A DNA stretch of 64,000 nt. It comes from Bacteroidota bacterium (lineage in GTDB: Bacteria; Bacteroidota; Bacteroidia; Bacteroidales; VadinHA17). Every line of letters starts with the position of its first letter. Position 1 is the first letter of the stretch. The DNA is taken from assembly GCA_029547705.1 (NCBI GenBank), contig JAKPOU010000041.1:248001-312000 (forward strand), read 5' to 3'. This document shows, piece after piece, positions 55,963 through 62,322 of this stretch. Position numbers and translations under genes: made by a program. The notes under the pieces were generated by a model. The model saw only the letters and a program-made list of their open reading frames with translations. It did not search any database and had not been told where the DNA came from.

Positions 55963-55993
55963 AGGGAGTTAGCACGTGTTTAACTCCCTTTTT
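55963..55993 (+). terminator. Element-borne terminator after tRNA-Pro
   Basis: AGGGAGTTA at 55963-55971 pairs perfectly with TAACTCCCT at 55981-55989 and is followed by a T run. It lies just inside attL and can end tRNA-Pro transcription. The tRNA's original 3' flank, with its own T run, now lies beyond attR at about 63852. Confidence 0.85.
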
Positions 55994-56080
55994 ATTTATG
56001 GCATTTTCAAAGAATTTGCAAACTCATCAAAATTGTATTTTATTCTGAAATATTTTAATGCTGGGATAAGAACACATTAT

Positions 56081-56206
56081 TCAATTCAGATAACTTGCCC
56101 GATCTGGAACAACTAAATTATATCTATTATCTTCATCAGTTGCCAGTTTCCCACGTTTCCCGTTTTCCTGAATAAGCCTTTTAACAAAGCCAGACAAACA
56201 GTTCAT
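56081..56206 (-). CDS. Possible 41-residue protein
   Basis: ATG at 56206 to TGA gives 41 residues: MNCLSGFVKRLIQENGKRGKL and onward to VVPDRASYLN. The in-frame codons upstream (SHDLTQGNIKVSPGM) also read like protein but have no start, hinting at a lost N-terminus. A GKRGKLA motif recurs in the 67-residue protein at 57149. It ends the minus-strand run of small genes. Too short for firm support. Confidence 0.35.
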   Translation of the reverse strand: MNCLSGFVKRLIQENGKRGKLATDEDNRYNLVVPDRASYLN

Positions 56207-56392
56207 CCCGGGTGATACTTTGATATTGCCCTGTGTGAGATCGTGGCTTAAAACTCATTAAAATGCGTCAGTTTTATATATGTAACTTTCTGCATATAAA
56301 AAAAGCAGCGGGAACAGGATTGCCCGCTGCCGAATTCAACCACAAACGTGTTGAGCATTATACGGTGTCGTGCCGGTATGGTAGCCGGAAGA

Positions 56393-56587
56393 TCACGACG
56401 TTATTGCCCCGAGAATGGCCCCCGGAACAATTTCATCATCCTGCCGGACCTGATCAGCAGAATTTATTACTTCAATCTGAATACGTTTTAATTCTGTTGC
56501 AAGTTCAGGGAAGTCTTCCCCTCGGAAGATCCCTTCTTTAATAGCTTTTAATAGCCGTATTTTTAAATCTTTATCCAGGACAATCAT
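56393..56587 (-). CDS. Small protein, unknown function
   Basis: A 64-residue acidic helical protein (IVLDKDLKIRLLKAIKEGIF, then FPELATELKRIQIEVINSADQ). Its ATG overlaps the stop of the DUF5681-like gene by four bases, so the two are translated together. No recognised family. Element cargo. Confidence 0.6.
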   Translation of the reverse strand: MIVLDKDLKIRLLKAIKEGIFRGEDFPELATELKRIQIEVINSADQVRQDDEIVPGAILGAITS

Positions 56588-56889
56588 TTTCTTATACTTT
56601 GCAATAGTTCATTAACAATCTGTTCAATAGTTTCTTCATTAAGTTGTTCAAACTGAACGCTGGCATCAATGGTTGATAACTTCGGAAGGCAGTATTGAAG
56701 CAATTTCTCAATAATGTTCCACCGGTCCCGGGGATCCAGCCGCATCAAATCAACTTCCAGTTGCTGACGGTTATCATTCACAATTTTCTGAAGCCAGGCC
56801 CTCGTTTCGGTAGTGACTTTATTTTTTACTCCCTTCGGCCTGCCCTTCGGATTCCCGGACTGTCCGGGTTTAAATCGTGAATGAACCAT
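56584..56889 (-). CDS. DUF5681-type protein
   Basis: A 101-residue protein. FKPGQSGNPKGRPKGVKNK at residues 6-24 is the DUF5681 signature seen in proteins of prophages and other mobile elements. The remainder is helical, with an acidic C-terminal third. The function is unknown; the lysine/glycine-rich start suggests nucleic-acid contact. It is fourth in the run of small genes and overlaps the next gene by four bases. Confidence 0.72.
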   Translation of the reverse strand: MVHSRFKPGQSGNPKGRPKGVKNKVTTETRAWLQKIVNDNRQQLEVDLMRLDPRDRWNIIEKLLQYCLPKLSTIDASVQFEQLNEETIEQIVNELLQSIRK

Positions 56890-56915
56890 GACTATCTGTT
56901 TTTATCCTGTTCTTT

Positions 56916-57131
56916 TCAGATCTTTTTCCCGCCTATTCCCCTGTCTCTCGCGTTTAACAGTTCTGCAGCTGCTTTTCCATAAGCTTGCTGCGCTGCAATG
57001 TATGATGAATCCGGGATCCCGATTTCTGATAAAAGAGATTGAAATATATTGAACATCTCATCAATATTTTTGATTGCATAAGCTGCCCGAAATGCTGCTA
57101 CGTAATCTCTCGAAAGTTTAATTTCATCCAT
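56916..57131 (-). CDS. Small helical protein, unknown function
   Basis: A 71-residue protein: KLSRDYVAAFRAAYAIKNIDE, then FNIFQSLLSEIGIP and AQQAYGKAAAELLNAR, ending in GIGGKKI. Alanine-rich helices suggest a small helical bundle. No known family. Same minus-strand run, 17 bases after the 67-residue gene. Confidence 0.6.
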   Translation of the reverse strand: MDEIKLSRDYVAAFRAAYAIKNIDEMFNIFQSLLSEIGIPDSSYIAAQQAYGKAAAELLNARDRGIGGKKI

Positions 57132-57148
57132 GTTATTAATTATTAAAT

Positions 57149-57352
57149 TTATTCCTCTTCGGGTGAAACAAAATATACTTTTGTCGCGTCTAAATGATTT
57201 GACATAAAAGCTTTTTGCATCGTGATTGCAAAAGGTTCCTTTGGAAAGGGGTTCATTCCTTCCAGGACTGCCAGTTTGCCCCGCTTCCCCTTCGCCTTCT
57301 CATCGAATGTTTTCATCCTGGGCCAAATTGTTGATTTACTTTTTTTCTTCAT
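57149..57352 (-). CDS. Small basic protein, unknown function
   Basis: A 67-residue protein opening KKKSKSTIWPRMKTFDEKAKG, strongly basic, with a GKRGKLAV motif shared with the 41-codon frame at 56081. Its start overlaps the RHH-protein stop by four bases (ATGA). The basic N-terminus suggests nucleic-acid binding, but no family is recognised. Confidence 0.6.
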   Translation of the reverse strand: MKKKSKSTIWPRMKTFDEKAKGKRGKLAVLEGMNPFPKEPFAITMQKAFMSNHLDATKVYFVSPEEE

Positions 57353-58146
57353 GATTCATCAATTTTGATAATGTCGTGCGGATTGACTGAAAATTTAATC
57401 CAGCCGCCTGTCGGCTCAAAACGTGCTGCAATAGCATCGTAGTAAAATAGACGGCTGATCCCGTCAGGGTTCACTTCCCCGGTTGCCAGAATGTCGTTTA
57501 ATGCCTGGCATAATTTTTTCACCTTTGCCAGCTTCTTTTTTTCTTCTGGGGTAGTTGCATAATGCCGATAACTATTTTTCAGCTTTTCAACTTCTGCGGA
57601 CAGGATATTGATTTTTCCTTCTTTCAGTTCAATGGTGTTCCAATAGATGACAGGCTTTGCCCCTGGTACGAAAGTCGGCATATCCTCAAATTTTTCTGCC
57701 AGCCTTAAAAGTTCTGACGTTTCCAGATCCGGGATATTGTCAAAGGTTACAATCAAATCCGGATATTTGGCCTGCATTCTTGCAAGCTGCCCGGCCCGGA
57801 TCATATTATTTATTTCATTCTGGAGCTTAGCTTTTGATCCGAGGGTTCCGGTATGTTTAAAGATCTGTTTCAGCTGTGTCATTGTAATATCCCAGCCTGT
57901 TACTTTGCGGAATTCATCAATGAAGGCCTGAAAATGTTTTTTGCTGAATTCTGACATTTCATCCAGGACCCGGATTCTTTCCCTGTCAATTAAAAACAAT
58001 TCCGGTTCATCTGTGGCAACTGTTTCAACGGCCTGGAATATTGTGTCAGTAATTGTTTTCGTTCCGAGTTTCTCCGCAACTGCCTGCAGGTTTTTCTCAT
58101 CCTTCTGGCTGGCCCTCAAATCAATACGTTTATTTCTGCCCGTCAT
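57349..58146 (-). CDS. Ribbon-helix-helix-like protein with unknown C-terminal domain
   Basis: A 265-residue protein. ATG at 58146 starts TGRNKRIDLRASQKDEKNLQ, then KTITDTIFQAVETV, which follows the ribbon-helix-helix pattern of a beta strand (RIDLRAS) and two helices. The remaining 220 residues are helical then beta-rich, with no recognised fold. RHH starts are found in plasmid-type regulators, mobilisation accessory proteins and partition proteins. An open frame reaches 58200, but its extra residues overlap the AT-rich promoter zone. It leads a run of five or six small genes. Confidence 0.7.
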   Translation of the reverse strand: MTGRNKRIDLRASQKDEKNLQAVAEKLGTKTITDTIFQAVETVATDEPELFLIDRERIRVLDEMSEFSKKHFQAFIDEFRKVTGWDITMTQLKQIFKHTGTLGSKAKLQNEINNMIRAGQLARMQAKYPDLIVTFDNIPDLETSELLRLAEKFEDMPTFVPGAKPVIYWNTIELKEGKINILSAEVEKLKNSYRHYATTPEEKKKLAKVKKLCQALNDILATGEVNPDGISRLFYYDAIAARFEPTGGWIKFSVNPHDIIKIDES

Positions 58147-58286
58147 AATGAACTGTTTTGTAATTATTTTCGAATGTACGTAATTTCTATCTGTTTGCAA
58201 ATAGTTTGAAAATTAGTTATTAACAATAAAATAATATTTTTATAAAAAACATTGAATCAATAATGTAAACAAAGAATATAAGAATA

Positions 58287-58414
58287 AAGCCCTCTGTTGA
58301 TAAGCCAGAAGATATATTTATAAGGGGCTTGTAAGGACCTTTAAAAAACTTATAAGGACCTTCAAAGAAAAGGGCCCTGTTGACCTGGGTAATGCAAATC
58401 CCGCCACAGGGCCC
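58287..58414. other. Intergenic region with 21-bp repeats and GC-rich hairpin
   Basis: The 304-base gap 58147-58450 holds: AAGCCCTCTGTT at 58287-58298 (also at 61108-61119); two direct 18-bp repeats, 21-bp period, CTTGTAAGGACCTTTAAA at 58328-58345 and CTTATAAGGACCTTCAAA at 58349-58366 (two mismatches); and a 9-bp perfect stem GGGCCCTGT at 58372-58380 with ACAGGGCCC at 58406-58414. Iteron-like repeats next to a hairpin could form a replication origin or a regulator site. This is inference; the hairpin may also be a terminator of the upstream gene. Confidence 0.5.
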
Positions 58415-58450
58415 CGGTACACTGTTTTATAGGTGTACACTTGATGTACA

Positions 58451-59029
58451 TTAAAAAAATGGTAATGAATCTGATATTTCAAATTCTCTCTTGTAACAAT
58501 CCATAACTTCAAGCCGGCTGCCATGTTTTAATACAGTCATTATAATATTACTATCTTCAACCGTGATTTGTATCTTTTCTTGTACAAAGTCAACGCCATT
58601 ATCTGTAACAATATCAAGCCGCTTGCATATCTCAATCACTCTGTTGAAAAGTTTATCATAATAATATTCCCCTATAATACCTCGGTATCTGAATTCAGGA
58701 TCACCGTCACGCTCAGAGTAACAAATATTATAATTAGGTTCTGTTTTCACATGAGCACATTCACCATTCTTAAAATTATAAGTGTAAATAATTTCAAACT
58801 CTTCAATTTCAAAGGAAAGTTCAGCCGTGAATATTAAATCCGGGTTATCCGCGCTTAATTGACAAATTATCTCTTTTGGTGTATGAAGACAACTTTCGAT
58901 ATAGACGGATCCATCTTCATCAATTACACTCATAAGATACAGTTCTTCGTCAAAAGGTTCTTTGGCAATAATATCCCTGAATCTTTCAGGATCACTGCAC
59001 CATAGTTTTGTTAAATAATTACTCATCAT
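58451..59029 (-). CDS. Hypothetical acidic protein of the element
   Basis: A 192-residue soluble protein, acidic and beta-rich (EEFEIIYTYNFKNGECAHVKT; EKIQITVEDSNIIMTVLKHG). ATG at 59029, with a second at 59026. No recognised family, signal or catalytic motif. It stands alone between two intergenic zones of the element and could be cargo such as an anti-host or host-defence gene, but nothing in the sequence proves this. Confidence 0.65.
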   Translation of the reverse strand: MMSNYLTKLWCSDPERFRDIIAKEPFDEELYLMSVIDEDGSVYIESCLHTPKEIICQLSADNPDLIFTAELSFEIEEFEIIYTYNFKNGECAHVKTEPNYNICYSERDGDPEFRYRGIIGEYYYDKLFNRVIEICKRLDIVTDNGVDFVQEKIQITVEDSNIIMTVLKHGSRLEVMDCYKREFEISDSLPFF

Positions 59030-59114
59030 GATTTTTTTAATTAATTTATTAATAAACAGTTATTTATAAAGCTTGCAGCATCATAGCAGCGGCATTGTTT
59101 TTTATTCATAAAAG

Positions 59115-59157
59115 AGCCCCGGAAGTGGCAGTTATGCAAGACTGTATTTCCGGGGCT
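59115..59157 (-). terminator. Terminator of the PolA-like gene
   Basis: AGCCCCGGAA at 59115-59124 pairs perfectly with TTCCGGGGCT at 59148-59157; an inner CAGT/ACTG pair extends it. On the minus strand the stem is followed by CTTTTATG, so it probably ends the polymerase transcript. The gap around it shows no gene. Confidence 0.7.
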
Positions 59158-59320
59158 TATGCAGTCAGCACACACTACTAAAACTGACCGCATTTTCCAG
59201 AGATAGACGTTTTTACCTTTAATGAATATCAATGAGTTACAGAGATTCTGACAACATAAGGGTAAGAGATATGTAATAATACAGTAAAATTGAAAAATGA
59301 TTAGTATTTCTATGCCGAGG

Positions 59321-60604
59321 TCAATTTTCATGATTTTTGATTCTGATTTTTGGACAATAGCCTGTTACTTCTTTAATGACTTCAGCCATTATTTTTTTTA
59401 CTTTTCCAGCTTCCCTTACAATGAGTATATCCGAGGGCAAAATAGAATCATGTTTTGTTATGAATGGCACACCTGGAAGATCCTGCACAATTCGTGGTGC
59501 TACTCTTTGAAGGATCACAAAAGATTCTATTTTCTGCAATAGGATTGCAAGTTTTCTGTAATCTTCTTTTTTTATCGTTTTGAACAGCTGCCATACATTC
59601 GGGAAGCATTTAGAAAACAGACGGGCCGCTTTACTATATCTTTCCGCTCCATTGCGGCCAAAGAAAACAATGAACAACTGTTCTTTCAGGTCCTTCCGGT
59701 CAATAAATGAAATGTCATTCTCTTTGAATTTATTCATCATGTATTGATAAAATTTCCCGCTTGTTACGAGAGAAGTATATAGTTTAACATCCTTATAATG
59801 TGTTAATTGCAGAGATTTTGACAACATTATATAAGATTGTCCCAGGTATCCGGCAATTATTTTCTTTATTTCCGGTGTCGGGTTAAAGAGTGATGCGGCA
59901 AAAAACGGCTGACTGCAGGATATATCAACTTCTTTTAAATGTTTACCGTCAATTGTGAGGTGTGGGATCATTTCACCGGGCAAACGTGTAAAATTGCTGT
60001 CGAGTCTGCCGTTTGTGGAATTGCATTTGATGAAAATTTGTCCCTGGTGGATCTTTTCAATTTCTGCAAGTGAAAAGGTTCTTCGCCTCTCGGCTTTTTC
60101 AGGATCAATAAGGGATCTTTTCCGATATTCATTTTCAACTGCATTTAATGCAGCTTCTTTGTTTATTTTTACTCGGTGTATGAAAGAATTCAGGACTGGA
60201 TATTTTTTGCTGTTTCGCCTTAGAATTGCAATCCTGTTTTTTTCAATGCGGTAAATTAGTTTCTTATCTGTTAATGTCCGGTATTCTGTTTTTCCCTCTT
60301 CTTTGAGACGGTATAGCCGGGAGTTACGGCCTGCAAAGTGATTAATCCATTCAATTATGCCTTCATCCTTTAAGTAGTTCAGATATTTGCCGGAGTGAGG
60401 AACAACATTTCTGAGATATTCAGAATTGAGCAAAGAATAAGATCCAGGGTGATGCTTTTGTTTATGCGAAAGAATTAAATGAATGAGGTACTCCATCCGG
60501 GAAATTGTGAATCCCGGTATCGGTGGCGGGTGCTGCTCAATCATTTTCATTTTGTCAATCAAATTAGATGCAATTAGTATTTTATACTGTTTGTTTTTTC
60601 GCAT
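59321..60604 (-). CDS. Divergent family A DNA polymerase-like protein
   Basis: A 427-residue protein (ATG at 60604; the frame continues 15 codons up to a TTG). Residues 55-105 look like a winged helix (YLRNVVPHSGKYLNYLKDEGIIE). The C-terminal half carries the palm motifs of family A polymerases in order: TNGRLDSNFTRLP near 197-209 (like the GRLSSxxPNLQNIP segment of PolA), motif A with Asp227 in EVDISCSQP, motif B R303-x3-K307-x3-F311-x3-F315-G316, and motif C KHDS at 384-387 (like the HDE of PolA). No 5' or 3' exonuclease domain is visible. This is motif-based inference; catalysis is unproved. Confidence 0.6.
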   Translation of the reverse strand: MRKNKQYKILIASNLIDKMKMIEQHPPPIPGFTISRMEYLIHLILSHKQKHHPGSYSLLNSEYLRNVVPHSGKYLNYLKDEGIIEWINHFAGRNSRLYRLKEEGKTEYRTLTDKKLIYRIEKNRIAILRRNSKKYPVLNSFIHRVKINKEAALNAVENEYRKRSLIDPEKAERRRTFSLAEIEKIHQGQIFIKCNSTNGRLDSNFTRLPGEMIPHLTIDGKHLKEVDISCSQPFFAASLFNPTPEIKKIIAGYLGQSYIMLSKSLQLTHYKDVKLYTSLVTSGKFYQYMMNKFKENDISFIDRKDLKEQLFIVFFGRNGAERYSKAARLFSKCFPNVWQLFKTIKKEDYRKLAILLQKIESFVILQRVAPRIVQDLPGVPFITKHDSILPSDILIVREAGKVKKIMAEVIKEVTGYCPKIRIKNHEN

Positions 60605-60656
60605 TGTGTGTAGTGTGTGCTCAATTCTCTTATTATGTATGACCGCCAAAAAATCA

Positions 60657-60974
60657 TCATCCGGTTTTTAAATGCTGAATAATTATATCTCCATGACAGG
60701 GATCTGCCGGAGTGCAATAGCACATAATAATTTTGCCCCTCAATGTTTCAGTTTCATATTCCCCTCTCTGGATTGCCCCCGGTAGCCATTCAGCAAACTT
60801 TTGTTGAGCCTCTTTTTTGCCCCCTGGAAGATCCTTCCATTTGAAGGGATTGCCGTATTTTGTTCCGTAGCCGATATAAACAGCCCCTTCCGGTTTACGC
60901 CAGCCCTTTACTCTTTTGCGCTGTATTCTTACCGCCTGCATTGAACGTATTTTCTTATTTTTTGGCTGATTCAT
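60657..60974 (-). CDS. DUF4326 family protein
   Basis: A 105-residue protein beginning MNQPKNKKIRSMQAVRIQ at 60974; an upstream frame starting at 61001 has no better support. VYIGYGTKYGNPFKWKDLPGG and IIMCYCTPADPCHGDIIIQHL are the DUF4326 signatures, a domain of phages and mobile elements. The Cys/His cluster CYCTPADPCHGD could bind a metal or a nucleotide. It is encoded directly upstream of the polymerase-like gene, so the two may work together. Confidence 0.82.
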   Translation of the reverse strand: MNQPKNKKIRSMQAVRIQRKRVKGWRKPEGAVYIGYGTKYGNPFKWKDLPGGKKEAQQKFAEWLPGAIQRGEYETETLRGKIIMCYCTPADPCHGDIIIQHLKTG

Positions 60975-60988
60975 TGAAATTCCTCTGA

Positions 60989-61004
60989 AATTTGCAAACA
61001 ACTT
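60989..61004. repeat. 16-bp repeat shared with the integrase leader
   Basis: AATTTGCAAACAACTT occurs here, 15 bases upstream of the DUF4326 start, and again at 63639-63654, 27 bases upstream of the integrase start. The palindromic core TTTGCAAA also lies at 56015, 58194, 60991, 61024 and 63641. It may be an element-wide regulator or integrase site. Confidence 0.6.
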
Positions 61005-61133
61005 CCGATAACTTTGAAAATACTTTGCAAATATGGTTATACAACACAGCTAAATAAATAGATATAATATTGAATAACATTATAATAAAGCTATTAAATA
61101 AGCAAGTAAGCCCTCTGTTATTATACCAGATAT

Positions 61134-61478
61134 TCACCTTTTAAGATATTTTTCTGCAGACCTTTTTAGACTTTTATCAATTGTATCAGAGGCAGATACA
61201 GAGATTGTCCGTTCCTGTATCCAGGCAGATAACTGTTTCCTGGAAAAAAACAGTCTTTTCCCAAATTTAGAAAAAGGAATTTCATTGCTCATTGTGAGTT
61301 TATAAATGCTGCTTTTGCCCAATCCTGTTATTTCGCAAGCCTCGGCCAGGGTGATCTCATCGGGTTCTGGTTCCGGAACGGGAAGGGCCTTCAGTTCCTC
61401 CATTGCTTCGAATAGGACAGACTTAATTTCCTCCCGCAATTCGTTTCTGTTAATTTGCAATATTGTGTTCATAATCAT
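61134..61478 (-). CDS. AlpA/MerR-type HTH protein (excisionase-like)
   Basis: A 114-residue protein. ITLAEACEITGLGKSSIYKL near residues 43-62, followed by IPFSKFGKRLFFSRKQLSAWI, is the helix-turn-helix of AlpA/excisionase proteins (HTH_17). Such proteins bend att DNA and steer excision or regulate the integrase. The acidic N-terminal part (ELREEIKSVLFEAMEELKAL) may oligomerise. Promoter box TAAGTTTG (minus strand, 61499-61492) lies 14 bases upstream, and AGTAAC repeats lie in its -33 region. Confidence 0.82.
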   Translation of the reverse strand: MIMNTILQINRNELREEIKSVLFEAMEELKALPVPEPEPDEITLAEACEITGLGKSSIYKLTMSNEIPFSKFGKRLFFSRKQLSAWIQERTISVSASDTIDKSLKRSAEKYLKR

Positions 61479-61491
61479 GATGTTTATATTG

Positions 61492-61499
61492 CAAACTTA
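61492..61499 (-). promoter_or_regulatory. -7 box of the HTH gene
   Basis: Minus-strand TAAGTTTG matches TAnnTTTG, 14 bases upstream of the start codon, so the leader is very short. AGTAAC repeats begin 12 bases upstream of it and cover the -33 position. Confidence 0.6.
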
Positions 61500-61506
61500 G
61501 GCCCGG

Positions 61507-61600
61507 TTGCAGTAACGTTGTAGTAACTTTTCAGCAAAAAGAAAAAACCATCTATTTGATTTATAGATGGTTTAGAAATATTGCAGTAACGTTCAGTAAC
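61507..61600. repeat. Operator-like AGTAAC repeat cluster
   Basis: AGTAAC occurs at 61511, 61522, 61585 and 61595, in two pairs about one helical turn apart. A 13-bp unit TTGCAGTAACGTT occurs at 61507-61519 and 61581-61593. The cluster flanks the terminator at 61545 and overlaps the HTH gene's -33 region. Probably the binding site of an element regulator. Confidence 0.65.
61542..61573 (-). terminator. Terminator of the integrase unit
   Basis: AAACCATCTAT at 61545-61555 pairs perfectly with ATAGATGGTTT at 61563-61573, 7-base loop; on the minus strand the stem runs into T6. It closes the integrase plus 61618 unit and insulates the HTH gene. Confidence 0.85.
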
Positions 61601-61617
61601 GTCTTACTGAAATTATG

Positions 61618-62319
61618 TCATTTCTTCATGATTGCGCGGCATTTACTTAATGTTTCTCTGAACGTCTGTTTTTCTTTATGTATAGATTTCGTCTTTTCAA
61701 AATCCTGAATGCCAAACCTATTTAAAACAAAATCTTCAAAGTCAAAGGCTGCCCCGGTAGTTTCCTGAATAGCTGCCAGTATTGCTATTAAAATAAGTTT
61801 GTTACTCCCTTCCGTTGCCTTCGCATCTATTGCAATAGGTGGGACCGGGGCACCATTACGGTTGAATCTTTGAGACCATACAGACAAATCCTCTGAAAAA
61901 TACTCTTTATACTTATCATAAATTAAATTGATGTATTCAATTCTAATTACAAGCTGAAATAAATCATTATCAGATAAGTTTTGAACAAAATTCTCATAGC
62001 TTTTTAAGTTGAAATATTGCCGCATGAATTTTTCAAACTGTTCAAAAACTACAGGTTCAGGCAGATTACTTTCTAACTCTATTTGAATATATTTATTTAT
62101 CCAATCAGTTGTTAAAGTGTTGAAATAGTTTTGTGCCCAAACATGACCGATCATTGTATCATGAGCAATTTCATGCTTTAATTCATGGATTCTATTTTTA
62201 AAATATGCTTGTATTCCTTCAGGATATGATTGTGAAAGTGAATGATCAAGCTGTAATTTATGATTTACCAGGCTGTTTTTTTCAGCATTCCTGATAATGG
62301 CTGTTATTTTATCTTTCAT
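61618..62319 (-). CDS. Element protein of unknown function, coupled to integrase
   Basis: A 233-residue helical, acidic protein. No known family, but HELKHEIAHDTMIGHVWAQNYF near residues 47-68 is histidine-rich and the later NKYIQIELESNLPEPVVFEQFEKF is helical. Its ATG is three bases after the integrase stop, so it is almost surely co-transcribed and may help integration or immunity. No membrane segment or signal. Nothing proves catalysis. Confidence 0.65.
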   Translation of the reverse strand: MKDKITAIIRNAEKNSLVNHKLQLDHSLSQSYPEGIQAYFKNRIHELKHEIAHDTMIGHVWAQNYFNTLTTDWINKYIQIELESNLPEPVVFEQFEKFMRQYFNLKSYENFVQNLSDNDLFQLVIRIEYINLIYDKYKEYFSEDLSVWSQRFNRNGAPVPPIAIDAKATEGSNKLILIAILAAIQETTGAAFDFEDFVLNRFGIQDFEKTKSIHKEKQTFRETLSKCRAIMKK

Positions 62320-62322
62320 GGC

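Noticed and set aside
59167-60621. 12-bp inverted repeat AGCACACACTAC flanking the PolA-like gene (59167-59178 and 60610-60621)
   Set aside because: A 12-bp match is expected about twice by chance in 8 kb and this one is low-complexity CA repeat, so it is not evidence for a transposon or origin.
58287-61119. 12-bp AAGCCCTCTGTT shared by 58287 and 61108
   Set aside because: Both lie upstream of minus-strand genes with weak further similarity, but at 12 bp the match alone is near chance; kept only as a note in the feature text.
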